NCBI GenBank assembly: GCA_028685295.1
Contig: JAQUEL010000011.1
Span: 1-34,536 of the forward strand
Source of the DNA: a bacterium
Lineage (GTDB): Bacteria > UBP13 > UBA5359
Direction of reading: 5' to 3'
DNA: 34,536 nucleotides
Both the position numbers and the translations under genes were made by a program. How positions within the stretch are numbered: the first letter of the stretch is position 1; each line of letters begins with the position of its first letter. Below the pieces are notes generated by a model. That model was not told where the DNA came from. It was given only the letters and a program-made list of their open reading frames with translations, and searched no databases. This document shows positions 18,035 through 25,575 of the stretch, in pieces.

Positions 18035-19840
18035 ATGGCCGTTATTAAAGTGTTGCCGCATAGCTTACGAGAGAAGATCGCTGCTGGAGAGGTGATAGAA
18101 CGTCCGGTTTCCGTGGTCAAGGAGCTTGTTGAGAACTCTATTGATGCAGGGGCAGGCCGCATAACGGTGGATATACAGGAGGGCGGCAAGAGGCTTATCC
18201 GCGTAACTGACGATGGCAGCGGTATTTATGCCGTTGATATGCCGCTGGCAGCCGAAAGGCATGCCACCAGCAAGATATCTGAAGAGGCGGATTTATATGC
18301 GGTCAGCAGCCTGGGTTTCAGGGGCGAGGCATTAGCCAGCATCAGGGCGGTGTCTCGTTTGCGCATCATCAGCCGCCGGGCTGATTGTGATGAAGGAACT
18401 GAATTGTTGGCACAGGGCGATGAACCGATGGAGATAAGGCCCATTGGATGTGCGCCGGGAACATCTATCACAGTTACGGATATCTTTTATAACCTGCCGG
18501 CCAGATTGAAATTCCTCAAGACCAATATCACAGAGCAGCGTAAGATACAGGAGATTATGGAGAGATATGCTATGGCCTATCCGGAGAAGGCCTTTGTGCT
18601 TACAACTGATGGTCGGGAACTGCTCAATGCCGTGCCGGCTGCATCTGCTGAAGACCGCTTGATAGATATTTACGGCCGGCAGGCCGTAGACGGCTTTGTG
18701 GAGGTAACGGCTGAGAATGATTACGTCTCCATCAGCGGGCTTGTTTCCAGACCGGGATTCAGTCGCAGCAATAGATCCGATCAGACCCTGATAATCAACG
18801 GCCGACTGGTGCAATCAGCCGTATTCCGATTTGCACTGGATAGAGCTTATCGTGAGCTTTTGCCTACGGGAAGATATCCTTTGGCCCTGATCAGGTTGCA
18901 GGTTGATCCCTCCAAACTGGATGTTAACGTTCATCCGCAGAAAGCAGAAGTACGTTTTGTCGATGAACGTGATGTCGGAATCCTATTGGAGCGTGCCGTG
19001 CGCCGTACCCTGCTCGAACGTCGGCTCAGGACCTTAAATCCTTTTACTGAAGCCAGGTCGGAAATATCCAGGCCTGGAACTATAACAACCGGTCGCAAGC
19101 CTTATGCTGTACAGGCGCCGGTTAATATGCCCTTGATGGAGGAAGCCTTTACCGATTTCTTTTCCGGTAAAGAGATGCCGGCCATAAAGCAGGATAGAAC
19201 AGAAGCTGAAGCTGATATGCCCATGAAAGGCGACGGCTTCTCCGGATTGCAAGTTGCGGCAAATACAGGCGTAAATATAATCGGGCAGGCTTTACAAATG
19301 TATGTGGTGGCTTATGACGATCTCTCTATCATTCTGATAGACCAGCATGCCGCTCATGAGAGAATCCTTTACGACCGCCTGATGCAGGCTGATGGGGGCG
19401 GATCAGAGGTGCAGGTGCTGCTTCTGCCGGAAACCATAGAATTACGCCCGGCAGAGGTATCCATTGTTGGAGAAAGAAGCGATATACTTAAGCGCTTGGG
19501 CTTTACAGTAGAGCCCTTTGGGAAGAATACATATCGTTTGACCGGGGTGCCGATGGAACTGGCCGAAGCGTCTCCCGCTGCGGTTTTCAGAGATATCGTT
19601 TCCGATCTTATGGAGATAGGCGGTAGTGCACGGGAGGAACAAATAAGGGCTTCTCTCTGTCGCAGGATAGCCTGCCATGCTGCCGTGAAGGCCGGCGATG
19701 TATTGAGTGAGAGTGAGATGAAACAGCTGACAGTAGATCTTCTGACGGTTCCCGGCAGAGCCATGACCTGTCCACATGGGCGCCCGGTGATGATAAAAAT
19801 GGGACAGGCAGAGTTGCTGAAAGCCTTTTATCGGAGTTGA
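18035..19840 (+). CDS. mutL: DNA mismatch repair protein MutL (endonuclease type)
   Basis: MutL couples mismatch recognition to strand removal. The 601-residue protein has the GHKL ATPase with IAAGEVIERP, ELVENSIDAGA (E33) and GFRGEAL (94-100), a variable linker rich in acidic residues, and a C-terminal dimerisation/endonuclease domain with DQHAAHE (from about 436), ACHAAVKAG and CPHGRP. The endonuclease motif is normally DQHAx2Ex4E; here the last acidic position is Asp (ILYD), a conservative change. The ATG at 18035 has AGGGGAG at 18021-18027 with 7-nt spacing. An ATG at 18005 would add ten residues without a good site. It lies 36 nt after mutS and 1 nt before miaA. Confidence 0.96.
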   Translation: MAVIKVLPHSLREKIAAGEVIERPVSVVKELVENSIDAGAGRITVDIQEGGKRLIRVTDDGSGIYAVDMPLAAERHATSKISEEADLYAVSSLGFRGEALASIRAVSRLRIISRRADCDEGTELLAQGDEPMEIRPIGCAPGTSITVTDIFYNLPARLKFLKTNITEQRKIQEIMERYAMAYPEKAFVLTTDGRELLNAVPAASAEDRLIDIYGRQAVDGFVEVTAENDYVSISGLVSRPGFSRSNRSDQTLIINGRLVQSAVFRFALDRAYRELLPTGRYPLALIRLQVDPSKLDVNVHPQKAEVRFVDERDVGILLERAVRRTLLERRLRTLNPFTEARSEISRPGTITTGRKPYAVQAPVNMPLMEEAFTDFFSGKEMPAIKQDRTEAEADMPMKGDGFSGLQVAANTGVNIIGQALQMYVVAYDDLSIILIDQHAAHERILYDRLMQADGGGSEVQVLLLPETIELRPAEVSIVGERSDILKRLGFTVEPFGKNTYRLTGVPMELAEASPAAVFRDIVSDLMEIGGSAREEQIRASLCRRIACHAAVKAGDVLSESEMKQLTVDLLTVPGRAMTCPHGRPVMIKMGQAELLKAFYRS

Positions 19841-19841
19841 C

Positions 19842-20792
19842 ATGTTTGAAAAAAATCGCTTATTGGTATTGACCGGGCCTACCGCAGTAGGCAAGACGGA
19901 TATTGCTGTTAAAGTTGCGACCGTGACTAATGCCGAGATAATTTCGGCGGATTCAATACAAATTTATAAAGGCTTTGATATCGGGAGCGCCAAACCCAGT
20001 GAAGAAGAGAGGGAGGGTATTCCTCATCATCTGTTGGATGTGGCTGATCCATGTGAAGGCTTCAGCGTTGCTCGTTACAAGGATATGGCTGAAGCAGCTA
20101 TTCGGGATATCTGGAGCCGTAGCAAACAGGCTGTATTGACGGGAGGAACGGGTCTCTATATATCCGCCGTCATCGATGGTTTTAGCTTCCCTGAAGGCAC
20201 TGACAATCCGGCTGTAAAAATTGCACTTGAAAAGACGGCTGATCAAGAGGGATTGGCTGTGCTATACAAGCAGCTTGAAAGAGTAGACTCTGCTAGTGCT
20301 TCCAGGATTCACCACAATGACCGTAGGCGAATAATCAGGGCCTTGGAAGTCTATAAAACAACCGGCAGGCCATTAAGCCATTTTAAACGCCGTGGAAATG
20401 AACCGCCTCGCTTCGATGCCGTTATTATAGCTCTGACCATGCCGCGCGAGCTGCTTTACAGAAAGATAGAGGCCAGGGTAGAAGCGCAGATAGAGGCGGG
20501 ACTGATCGATGAGGTCCAGCAGCTTATGTCCAGAGCCTGCGTAAGAGATAGCCTGGCTATGCAGGGCCTTGGCTATAAAGAGATAGCCGCATATATTGAT
20601 GGCCGATGCAGTCTGGAAGAGGCTATTGCGACACTTAAGCGCGATACCAGGCGCTATGCCAAGCGTCAATTATCCTGGTGGCGACGGGATTCCCGTGTTC
20701 ATTGGCTTGATATCTGTGAGTTCTGTGATAAAGAAGCTCTGGTGCGGCACATAATTGATTTGTGGCATGCAGAAATAAAAAAAGGTAACTAA
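19842..20792 (+). CDS. miaA: tRNA dimethylallyltransferase
   Basis: MiaA transfers a dimethylallyl group to A37 of tRNAs, producing the substrate of MiaB. The 316-residue protein has the P-loop TGPTAVGKTD (11-20), the DSIQIYKGFDIGSAKP block that positions the substrate, LTGGTGLYI, and the C-terminal tRNA-binding RRYAKRQLSWWRRD. Length is normal. It begins 1 nt after the mutL stop. The last codons lie inside a tandem 14-bp duplication, so the final residues and stop were formed by that repeat. Confidence 0.95.
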   Translation: MFEKNRLLVLTGPTAVGKTDIAVKVATVTNAEIISADSIQIYKGFDIGSAKPSEEEREGIPHHLLDVADPCEGFSVARYKDMAEAAIRDIWSRSKQAVLTGGTGLYISAVIDGFSFPEGTDNPAVKIALEKTADQEGLAVLYKQLERVDSASASRIHHNDRRRIIRALEVYKTTGRPLSHFKRRGNEPPRFDAVIIALTMPRELLYRKIEARVEAQIEAGLIDEVQQLMSRACVRDSLAMQGLGYKEIAAYIDGRCSLEEAIATLKRDTRRYAKRQLSWWRRDSRVHWLDICEFCDKEALVRHIIDLWHAEIKKGN

Positions 20793-20804
20793 AAAAAGGT
20801 AACT
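20777..20804 (+). repeat. perfect 14-bp tandem duplication at the miaA stop
   Basis: AAAAAAAGGTAACT occurs twice in direct succession (20777-20790, 20791-20804). The miaA TAA stop spans the junction. It looks like a slippage event at the A7 run. Confidence 0.9.
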
Positions 20805-20829
20805 ATATTATTTAGTATGGGAGAAAGTA

Positions 20830-21753
20830 ATGTTTCAACAGGTTATGGGAAGTATATTGGTAATACTTATTCTGCTTCTGGTAGGAGTTTGGGCGCGTTT
20901 AAAGGGACTGATGACCCATGCGGCTTCGGAAAATATAAGCCGGATAGTAGTCGACATAACCACTCCGGCCCTCATATTCACAGCTATGTACAGGCAGTTC
21001 ACCCCTGATCTTCTAAGGCAATCATATATTCTGCCCTTATTTGGAGCTCTGGCTATTCTGATCGGGTTCATGGTCGGCCTGGTTCTGTTGCGCGCAGCTC
21101 GCCTGGAGGAGAATGAACATAACACATTCCTTTATCTCTCTGCCATCAGCAACTTCAGCTATATGCCGCTGCCGCTGGCGTATATGCTCTTTGGCGATAA
21201 GGGTATCATTCTGCTCTTTCTGGCTAATGTTGGCAGTTATTTTATGCTCTGGACATTTGGTGTCTGGATACTTACCAGAAACAAGCTGAATCTGTCCAGC
21301 CTGAAGAACCTTTTTACGCCACCGCTGATAGGACTAGTGATCGGTTTTTTGATACCGCTCAGCCCCTTAAAGGGGCATATACCCCTCTTTATCATCGATG
21401 CTTTGGATATGCTGGGTAAAGCCACGGTTCCATTGATAATGCTCTCTGTTGGCGGACTTATAGCGACTGTAGATTTCAAAAAGGCCTTTACTCAGGCCTC
21501 GATGCCTGTGCTGGTGGCCGCTCGCCTGATCCTGATCCCGGCCATCATGATAGCCCTGGTCTATACCCTGAAGCTGCCGCCGCAACTGGCCAATACAGTC
21601 ATTCTGATATCCGTCATGCCCTCGGCCTCCAGCTCACCCATCATCATTCAGCGCTTCGGCGGCAAGCCTGACCTGGCCGCCACCGGGGTCTTCTTTACTA
21701 CCATAGCCAGCGCTATTACCGTACCTACTTTGCTGAGTATTTTTGTGCGTTGA
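20830..21753 (+). CDS. AEC-family auxin-efflux-type transporter
   Basis: A 307-residue integral membrane protein with about ten hydrophobic segments in two halves. The N-half block ISRIVVDITTPALIFTAM and the C-half block VILISVMPSASSSPIIIQRFGG match the AEC family, which includes malate/malonate and amino-acid-linked carriers as well as plant PIN-like proteins. The substrate cannot be told from sequence. The start has GGGAGAAAG (20819-20827) just upstream. It follows miaA by 37 nt and is probably at the end of the same transcript. Confidence 0.85.
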   Translation: MFQQVMGSILVILILLLVGVWARLKGLMTHAASENISRIVVDITTPALIFTAMYRQFTPDLLRQSYILPLFGALAILIGFMVGLVLLRAARLEENEHNTFLYLSAISNFSYMPLPLAYMLFGDKGIILLFLANVGSYFMLWTFGVWILTRNKLNLSSLKNLFTPPLIGLVIGFLIPLSPLKGHIPLFIIDALDMLGKATVPLIMLSVGGLIATVDFKKAFTQASMPVLVAARLILIPAIMIALVYTLKLPPQLANTVILISVMPSASSSPIIIQRFGGKPDLAATGVFFTTIASAITVPTLLSIFVR

Positions 21754-21775
21754 AGCAATTTTATGTAAATAATCA

Positions 21776-21784
21776 TGCTATAAT
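21776..21784 (+). promoter_or_regulatory. extended -10 promoter of the ferritin-like gene
   Basis: TGC directly precedes TATAAT (21779-21784). TTGAAG at 21750-21755 is too far upstream (23 nt) to be a normal -35. The position 37 nt before the GTG start fits a promoter. Confidence 0.45.
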
Positions 21785-21820
21785 AGCTGGGTAAGCTGAT
21801 AAGATTCCGGAAGGTGGTGC

Positions 21821-22294
21821 GTGGTAATGCATATAGCTCCTACTGAGATTCTAGAGATTGCCGTAGCAATTGAAACAAACGGCGCTATATTTTATCGCCG
21901 TGCGGCAGAGAGCACCGACGATCCTGAGATACGAACGCTTTGCCTGCGCCTGGCAGCGGAAGAGGACGATCATAGAGCCAGATTCAAACGTATTTACAGC
22001 CATGAAGGCATTCCTCTGGATCTTTATGATGGAAATAGGGAGGCGCACGCCTATATGCGTACCCTGGCATCATTACAAATCTATGATGATGCTCGCCTGG
22101 ACCTCTCTTCACCCGATAAATTGTTGGAAACCGCTATCACTCTGGAAAAGGAGAGCTTGCTTTACTATCAGCACTTAAAAGCCGGCACGGCGCAAGAGAA
22201 GAATCAGAGATTGCTGGAGGAGATAATTACTGAAGAGCAGGCCCATGTTATCAAGCTCAATGAACAACTTGAAAGAAACAAAAATAAGAGATAG
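21821..22294 (+). CDS. ferritin-like diiron protein (rubrerythrin-type four-helix bundle)
   Basis: A 157-residue all-helical protein with the ferritin-like diiron pattern: E18 in AIETNGAIFYRRAA, E48xxH51 in EEDDHRARF, E109 in TLEKESLLYY, and E139xxH142 in EEQAHVIKL. No C-terminal rubredoxin CxxC domain is present, so it is a short form. Such proteins reduce peroxide or handle iron in anaerobes. The GTG at 21821 is preferred because GGAAGG (21809-21814) is 6 nt upstream; an ATG at 21827 is also in frame. Its 3' end overlaps the next gene. Confidence 0.8.
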   Translation: MVMHIAPTEILEIAVAIETNGAIFYRRAAESTDDPEIRTLCLRLAAEEDDHRARFKRIYSHEGIPLDLYDGNREAHAYMRTLASLQIYDDARLDLSSPDKLLETAITLEKESLLYYQHLKAGTAQEKNQRLLEEIITEEQAHVIKLNEQLERNKNKR

Positions 22295-23039
22295 GCGTTT
22301 AAAGCTTAAAGTTATCGCCTGCGGGGTGCTGGCACGAGAGCTTTATCATCTGGCTGCTGTGGCAAGGAATATAATAGATATACAGCTTTTGCCGCAGGGG
22401 TTGCATAATGAGCCGGATAAGCTGAGACAGAGGTTGCAGCAGAGGATAGATGCCGTACTGGAAGAGGGTATGGACTATGACGCAATTCTTCTGGGGTATG
22501 GCCTCTGTTCCAACGGTCTGGCAGGTATTACAGCGCGAAATATTCCTCTTATCGTTCCCCGTGGTCATGATTGCATTACTATTCTGCTGGGTTCAAAGGA
22601 GGCTTATAAGGATTATTTCGATGCTCATGGCGGCGTCTATTGGTATTCCCCAGGATGGATTGAGCGTTCTCTTCCGCCTGGTAAAGAGCGGTATGAAAGA
22701 ACTTTGCAGCAATATATAGAGAGCTATGGTGAGGATAACGCTTTATATCTTATGGAGACGGAGAACAACTGGCATAAGGAATACTCGCTGGCAACCTATA
22801 TCGATTGGGAGATGCCTGATAGCGAGGAGTATAAAGGCTATACCAGAGAATGTGCCGCCTATTTAGGTTGGGGCTATGATGAGTTTACCGGCGATGAAGG
22901 CTTGCTGCAACGCCTTCTCAATGGTGATTGGAATAACGATGATTTCTTAACGGTGCCGCCGGAAAGTATGATTGTTCCTAATGTAAACTCCCCAGAAATA
23001 ATTGCCTGTAAACTCTGTAATGAAGAGGCAAAGAGCTGA
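22245..23039 (+). CDS. DUF1638 domain protein
   Basis: A 264-residue protein with the DUF1638 hallmarks: VIACGVLARELY near the N-terminus, GYGLCSNGLAGI, and LIVPRGHDCITILLGSKEAY. The conserved Cys and His residues in these blocks suggest metal or cofactor binding. The family occurs in methanogens and anaerobic bacteria, often near corrinoid-dependent methyltransferase genes; its biochemical role is unknown to me. The ATG at 22245 overlaps the ferritin-like gene by 50 nt; an ATG at 22260 is an alternative. The overlap implies coupled translation of the two proteins. Confidence 0.8.
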   Translation: MLSSSMNNLKETKIRDRRLKLKVIACGVLARELYHLAAVARNIIDIQLLPQGLHNEPDKLRQRLQQRIDAVLEEGMDYDAILLGYGLCSNGLAGITARNIPLIVPRGHDCITILLGSKEAYKDYFDAHGGVYWYSPGWIERSLPPGKERYERTLQQYIESYGEDNALYLMETENNWHKEYSLATYIDWEMPDSEEYKGYTRECAAYLGWGYDEFTGDEGLLQRLLNGDWNNDDFLTVPPESMIVPNVNSPEIIACKLCNEEAKS

Positions 23040-23044
23040 TGCGC

Positions 23045-23073
23045 TTGCGATAGACGGCCTTATGGTATAAAAT
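23045..23073 (+). promoter_or_regulatory. possible promoter of the dehydrogenase gene
   Basis: TTGCGA at 23045-23050 and TAAAAT at 23068-23073 are 17 nt apart, in the 157-nt gap before the gene at 23197. The match is moderate. Confidence 0.4.
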
Positions 23074-23196
23074 ACAAAGCGGTCATATTCTTATAATTCA
23101 TGGCCTCTTACTATTCGTTCGGCTAAGGCCTTAATCTCGGCTTGAACGGAAGGATGAACAACCAGCTTTAAGCAGCAAGAGCAAGGAGGAGATATT

Positions 23197-24252
23197 ATGT
23201 ATAAAATTGCCGTCATACCTGGTGATGGAACCGGTCCTGAGGTAGTAGCCCAAGGGCTCAGAGTACTAAATGCGGCTGCATCTAAGTACGGTTTCAAATA
23301 TGAGACGGAGAGCTTTGATTTCGGTGGTGAGCGCTATCTGGCTACGGGAGAGACTCTGCCGGATTCCGGTGTAGAGGATCTTAAGGCTTTCAATGCCATA
23401 TATCTTGGAGCTATCGGGCACCCGGCAGTAAAGCCCGGCATATTGGAGAAGGGCATTCTGCTTAAGCTGCGCTTTGCTCTTGATCAGTATATTAATCTGC
23501 GTCCGGTAAAGCTTTATCCGGGAGTGGAGACTCCGCTTAAGGATAAAGGGCCGGACGATATTGATTTTGTGGTTGTGCGGGAGAATACCGAAGGTCAGTA
23601 TGCCGGCGCCGGTGGTGTTTTAAAGAAGGGAACGCCGGATGAGGTCTCTATACAGGAGGCCATCAACACCCGTAAGGGTGTCGAACGCTGTCTGCGCTAT
23701 GCCTTTGAATACAGTCGCAGGCGTAAAAAGATGCACAAGCTGACCCTTTGCGGTAAGACTAACGTATTAACATACACCTTCGATCTCTGGGAGAGAGCCT
23801 TCAATGAGGTAGGCGATGCCGATTATCCTGATATCAAGCGTGACTACGCTCATATAGATGCCATCTGCATGTGGATGGTCAAGAACCCCGAGTGGTTTGA
23901 TGTTATCGTGACAGAGAATATGTTCGGCGATATCATTACAGACCTGGGCGCCATGATACAGGGAGGTATGGGTATAGCCGCCGGCGGCAATATTAACCCC
24001 GAAGGTGTTTCTATGTTTGAGCCGATAGGGGGGTCTGCTCCCAAGTATACCGGCATGAACATTATCAACCCCATGGCTGCCATATCCGCAGCGGGTATGA
24101 TGCTCGATGTTCTGGGCGAAAGAACGGCGGCAGCCAATATTGAACAGTCGGTAACTATAGTCTGTCGTGATTATTTGAAGAGCATGGCCGCAGGCAAGAT
24201 GGGCTACAGCACTAGTGAAGTAGGGGATTTGGTTATCAAAAACCTGCCATAA
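23197..24252 (+). CDS. isocitrate/isopropylmalate/tartrate dehydrogenase family enzyme
   Basis: A 351-residue NAD(P)-dependent beta-decarboxylating dehydrogenase. It shows IAVIPGDGTGPEVV at the N-terminus, the substrate-region INLRPVKLYPG, VVRENTEGQYAG, the lysine block CGKTNVL, VTENMFGDIITDLGAMIQGGMG, and the nucleotide loop FEPIGGSAPKYTG. The helix before LRPVK reads LKLRFALDQY, unlike typical LeuB or Icd, so the substrate (3-isopropylmalate, tartrate, malate or another 2-hydroxyacid) is open. No leuA/C/D gene is present. A strong AAGGAGGAG site precedes the ATG. A perfect terminator palindrome follows 18 nt after the stop. Confidence 0.85.
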   Translation: MYKIAVIPGDGTGPEVVAQGLRVLNAAASKYGFKYETESFDFGGERYLATGETLPDSGVEDLKAFNAIYLGAIGHPAVKPGILEKGILLKLRFALDQYINLRPVKLYPGVETPLKDKGPDDIDFVVVRENTEGQYAGAGGVLKKGTPDEVSIQEAINTRKGVERCLRYAFEYSRRRKKMHKLTLCGKTNVLTYTFDLWERAFNEVGDADYPDIKRDYAHIDAICMWMVKNPEWFDVIVTENMFGDIITDLGAMIQGGMGIAAGGNINPEGVSMFEPIGGSAPKYTGMNIINPMAAISAAGMMLDVLGERTAAANIEQSVTIVCRDYLKSMAAGKMGYSTSEVGDLVIKNLP

Positions 24253-24270
24253 GCGAAGAGGATAGAAGGG

Positions 24271-24300
24271 AAAAGGAGCCGGCGCGCGCCGGCTCCTTTT
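24271..24300. terminator. perfect bidirectional intrinsic terminator
   Basis: A 30-nt perfect palindrome with 15-nt arms (24271-24285 and 24286-24300). The GC-rich core is flanked by AAAA on the left and TTTT on the right, so it can terminate both strands. It separates the plus-strand dehydrogenase from the convergent small gene, whose stop codon begins inside it. Confidence 0.9.
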
Positions 24301-24457
24301 ATTCGGAGGCCGGTCTGGGTCCGCTGAACAGGCCGATGAGAAAGAGTACAGCCGCAGCCAGCAGCAGAAGATAGATCAGAGAGCCTCCGACTCTGAAGAG
24401 GAGTCCTAAAATCCAGAAGAGCAGCAGCAGGACAACCAATGTCCATATTATTCGCAT
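24299..24457 (-). CDS. Lmo0937-family small membrane protein
   Basis: A 52-residue, very hydrophobic protein beginning MRIIWTLVVLLLLFWILGLL, with two membrane segments (about 4-20 and 27-44) separated by FRVGGSLI and a short SGPRPASE tail. Length, order and the central glycine turn match the Lmo0937-type small proteins, which are stress-linked in Listeria. On its strand GGGAGGGG ends 5 nt before the ATG. A consensus SigB-type promoter lies 26 nt upstream, and its stop lies in the bidirectional terminator. The rest of the 412-nt gap holds these sites and the dapF promoter. Confidence 0.75.
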   Translation of the reverse strand: MRIIWTLVVLLLLFWILGLLFRVGGSLIYLLLLAAAVLFLIGLFSGPRPASE

Positions 24458-24482
24458 ATCATCCCCTCCCTTCGAATTATTA

Positions 24483-24507
24483 ATACCCCTGCGGCGTTGT
24501 TTTAAAC
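24483..24507 (-). promoter_or_regulatory. consensus SigB-type promoter of the small membrane protein
   Basis: Read on the minus strand, GTTTAA (24507-24502) and GGGTAT (24488-24483) are separated by 13 nt. Both hexamers match the Bacillus/Listeria SigB consensus exactly. The predicted start near 24476 gives an 18-nt leader containing the ribosome binding site. Confidence 0.65.
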
Positions 24508-24538
24508 AGTATCACCAGCTGGGACCAGCTTTGAGCCC

Positions 24539-24568
24539 TTGAACTTATAGCCCTTTCTACGTTAAAAT
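24539..24568 (+). promoter_or_regulatory. probable sigma-A promoter of dapF
   Basis: TTGAAC at 24539-24544 and TAAAAT at 24563-24568 are 18 nt apart. The leader to the dapF ATG would be about 90 nt. I saw no lysine riboswitch core in it. Confidence 0.5.
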
Positions 24569-24664
24569 AGGCTGTTGGATAGATAAATTAAATGAAGCAC
24601 GTCTTTCGATCCCGGATCAAGCGATCAGCGACGAATAACTAGCTTCGGATAGGCTGGTAGGATA

Positions 24665-25549
24665 ATGAAGTTTACTAAGATGCACGGCGCCGGCAATGAC
24701 TTTATAGTTGTCGATGCCTTGAAAGAGCATTATCTGAAGGATTCTCTCACATCACCGGATATCATCAAGAGGCTTTGTGATAGGTATTTCGGCATAGGTG
24801 CAGACGGCCTGATATTGATATTGCCGTCTGCAAGCTGTGATCTTCGCATGCAGATACTGAACTCCGACGGCAGTGAAGCCGAGATGTGCGGTAACGGCAT
24901 AAGGTGTTTTGCCAAGTATGCCTATGAACATGGTCTGATCAGAGAATCGGCTCTGCGCGTAGAGACTCTGGCAGGCGTTATCTCTCCCGAATTGCATTTG
25001 CAGAACGGCAAGGTCATATCCGTATCTGTTGATATGGGTAAGCCTAAGCTGGCTCGGGCTGAAATTCCCATGACAGGGCCAGCTGAAGAAAGGGCGATTG
25101 CCTTTGAACTTCGTGTGCAGGAGAATATCTTTCAGGGAACAGCGGTTTCTATGGGCAATCCGCATTGTGTGATCTTTACAGATAATCTGGATGATATTCA
25201 ACTGGAAAATATCGGTCCTGCTATTGAAATGCATTCTCTCTTTCCCAGAAAGACCAATGTCGAATTTGTCCAGGTCCTTGCTCCTGACAGATTGAAGATG
25301 ATGGTGTGGGAAAGAGGTGTAGGTATAACCTTGGCCTGTGGAACCGGTGCCTGTGCTACCCTGGTGGCTGCCGTTTTAAATAATAAGGCGGAACGTACAG
25401 CTGATATTCTTCTTCCGGGAGGCGAATTAAAAATCTGCTGGCGGGATGATCAGCATATTATTATGACCGGTCCGGCTGAAGAGGTATTCAGCGGTAATTT
25501 GGATATATCTGCTGTCGAGTGTAGTATCAGCGGTAGCAATAACATATGA
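24665..25549 (+). CDS. dapF: diaminopimelate epimerase
   Basis: DapF interconverts LL- and meso-diaminopimelate for lysine and peptidoglycan synthesis. The 294-residue protein has [10 protein letters not shown] at the N-terminus and the two catalytic cysteines in symmetrical halves: C75 in EMCGNGIRC and C225 in [10 protein letters not shown]. Length is normal. GGTAGG just upstream of the ATG can serve as ribosome binding site. It is directly followed by dapL, which makes LL-DAP, so the pair forms the last steps of the aminotransferase route. Confidence 0.95.
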   Translation: MKFTKMHGAGNDFIVVDALKEHYLKDSLTSPDIIKRLCDRYFGIGADGLILILPSASCDLRMQILNSDGSEAEMCGNGIRCFAKYAYEHGLIRESALRVETLAGVISPELHLQNGKVISVSVDMGKPKLARAEIPMTGPAEERAIAFELRVQENIFQGTAVSMGNPHCVIFTDNLDDIQLENIGPAIEMHSLFPRKTNVEFVQVLAPDRLKMMVWERGVGITLACGTGACATLVAAVLNNKAERTADILLPGGELKICWRDDQHIIMTGPAEEVFSGNLDISAVECSISGSNNI

Positions 25550-25575
25550 AAAAACTAGTGGAGGTTGCAGTTGTC

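Noticed and set aside
23091-23190. Minus-strand coding-like peptide ending VQAEIKALAERIVRGHEL
   Set aside because: It has no start codon of its own and only runs into the antisense of the dehydrogenase; it could be a gene remnant but nothing supports this beyond composition.
24569-24664. Lysine riboswitch before dapF
   Set aside because: The leader is about 90 nt, too short for the lysine aptamer, and no conserved core was seen.
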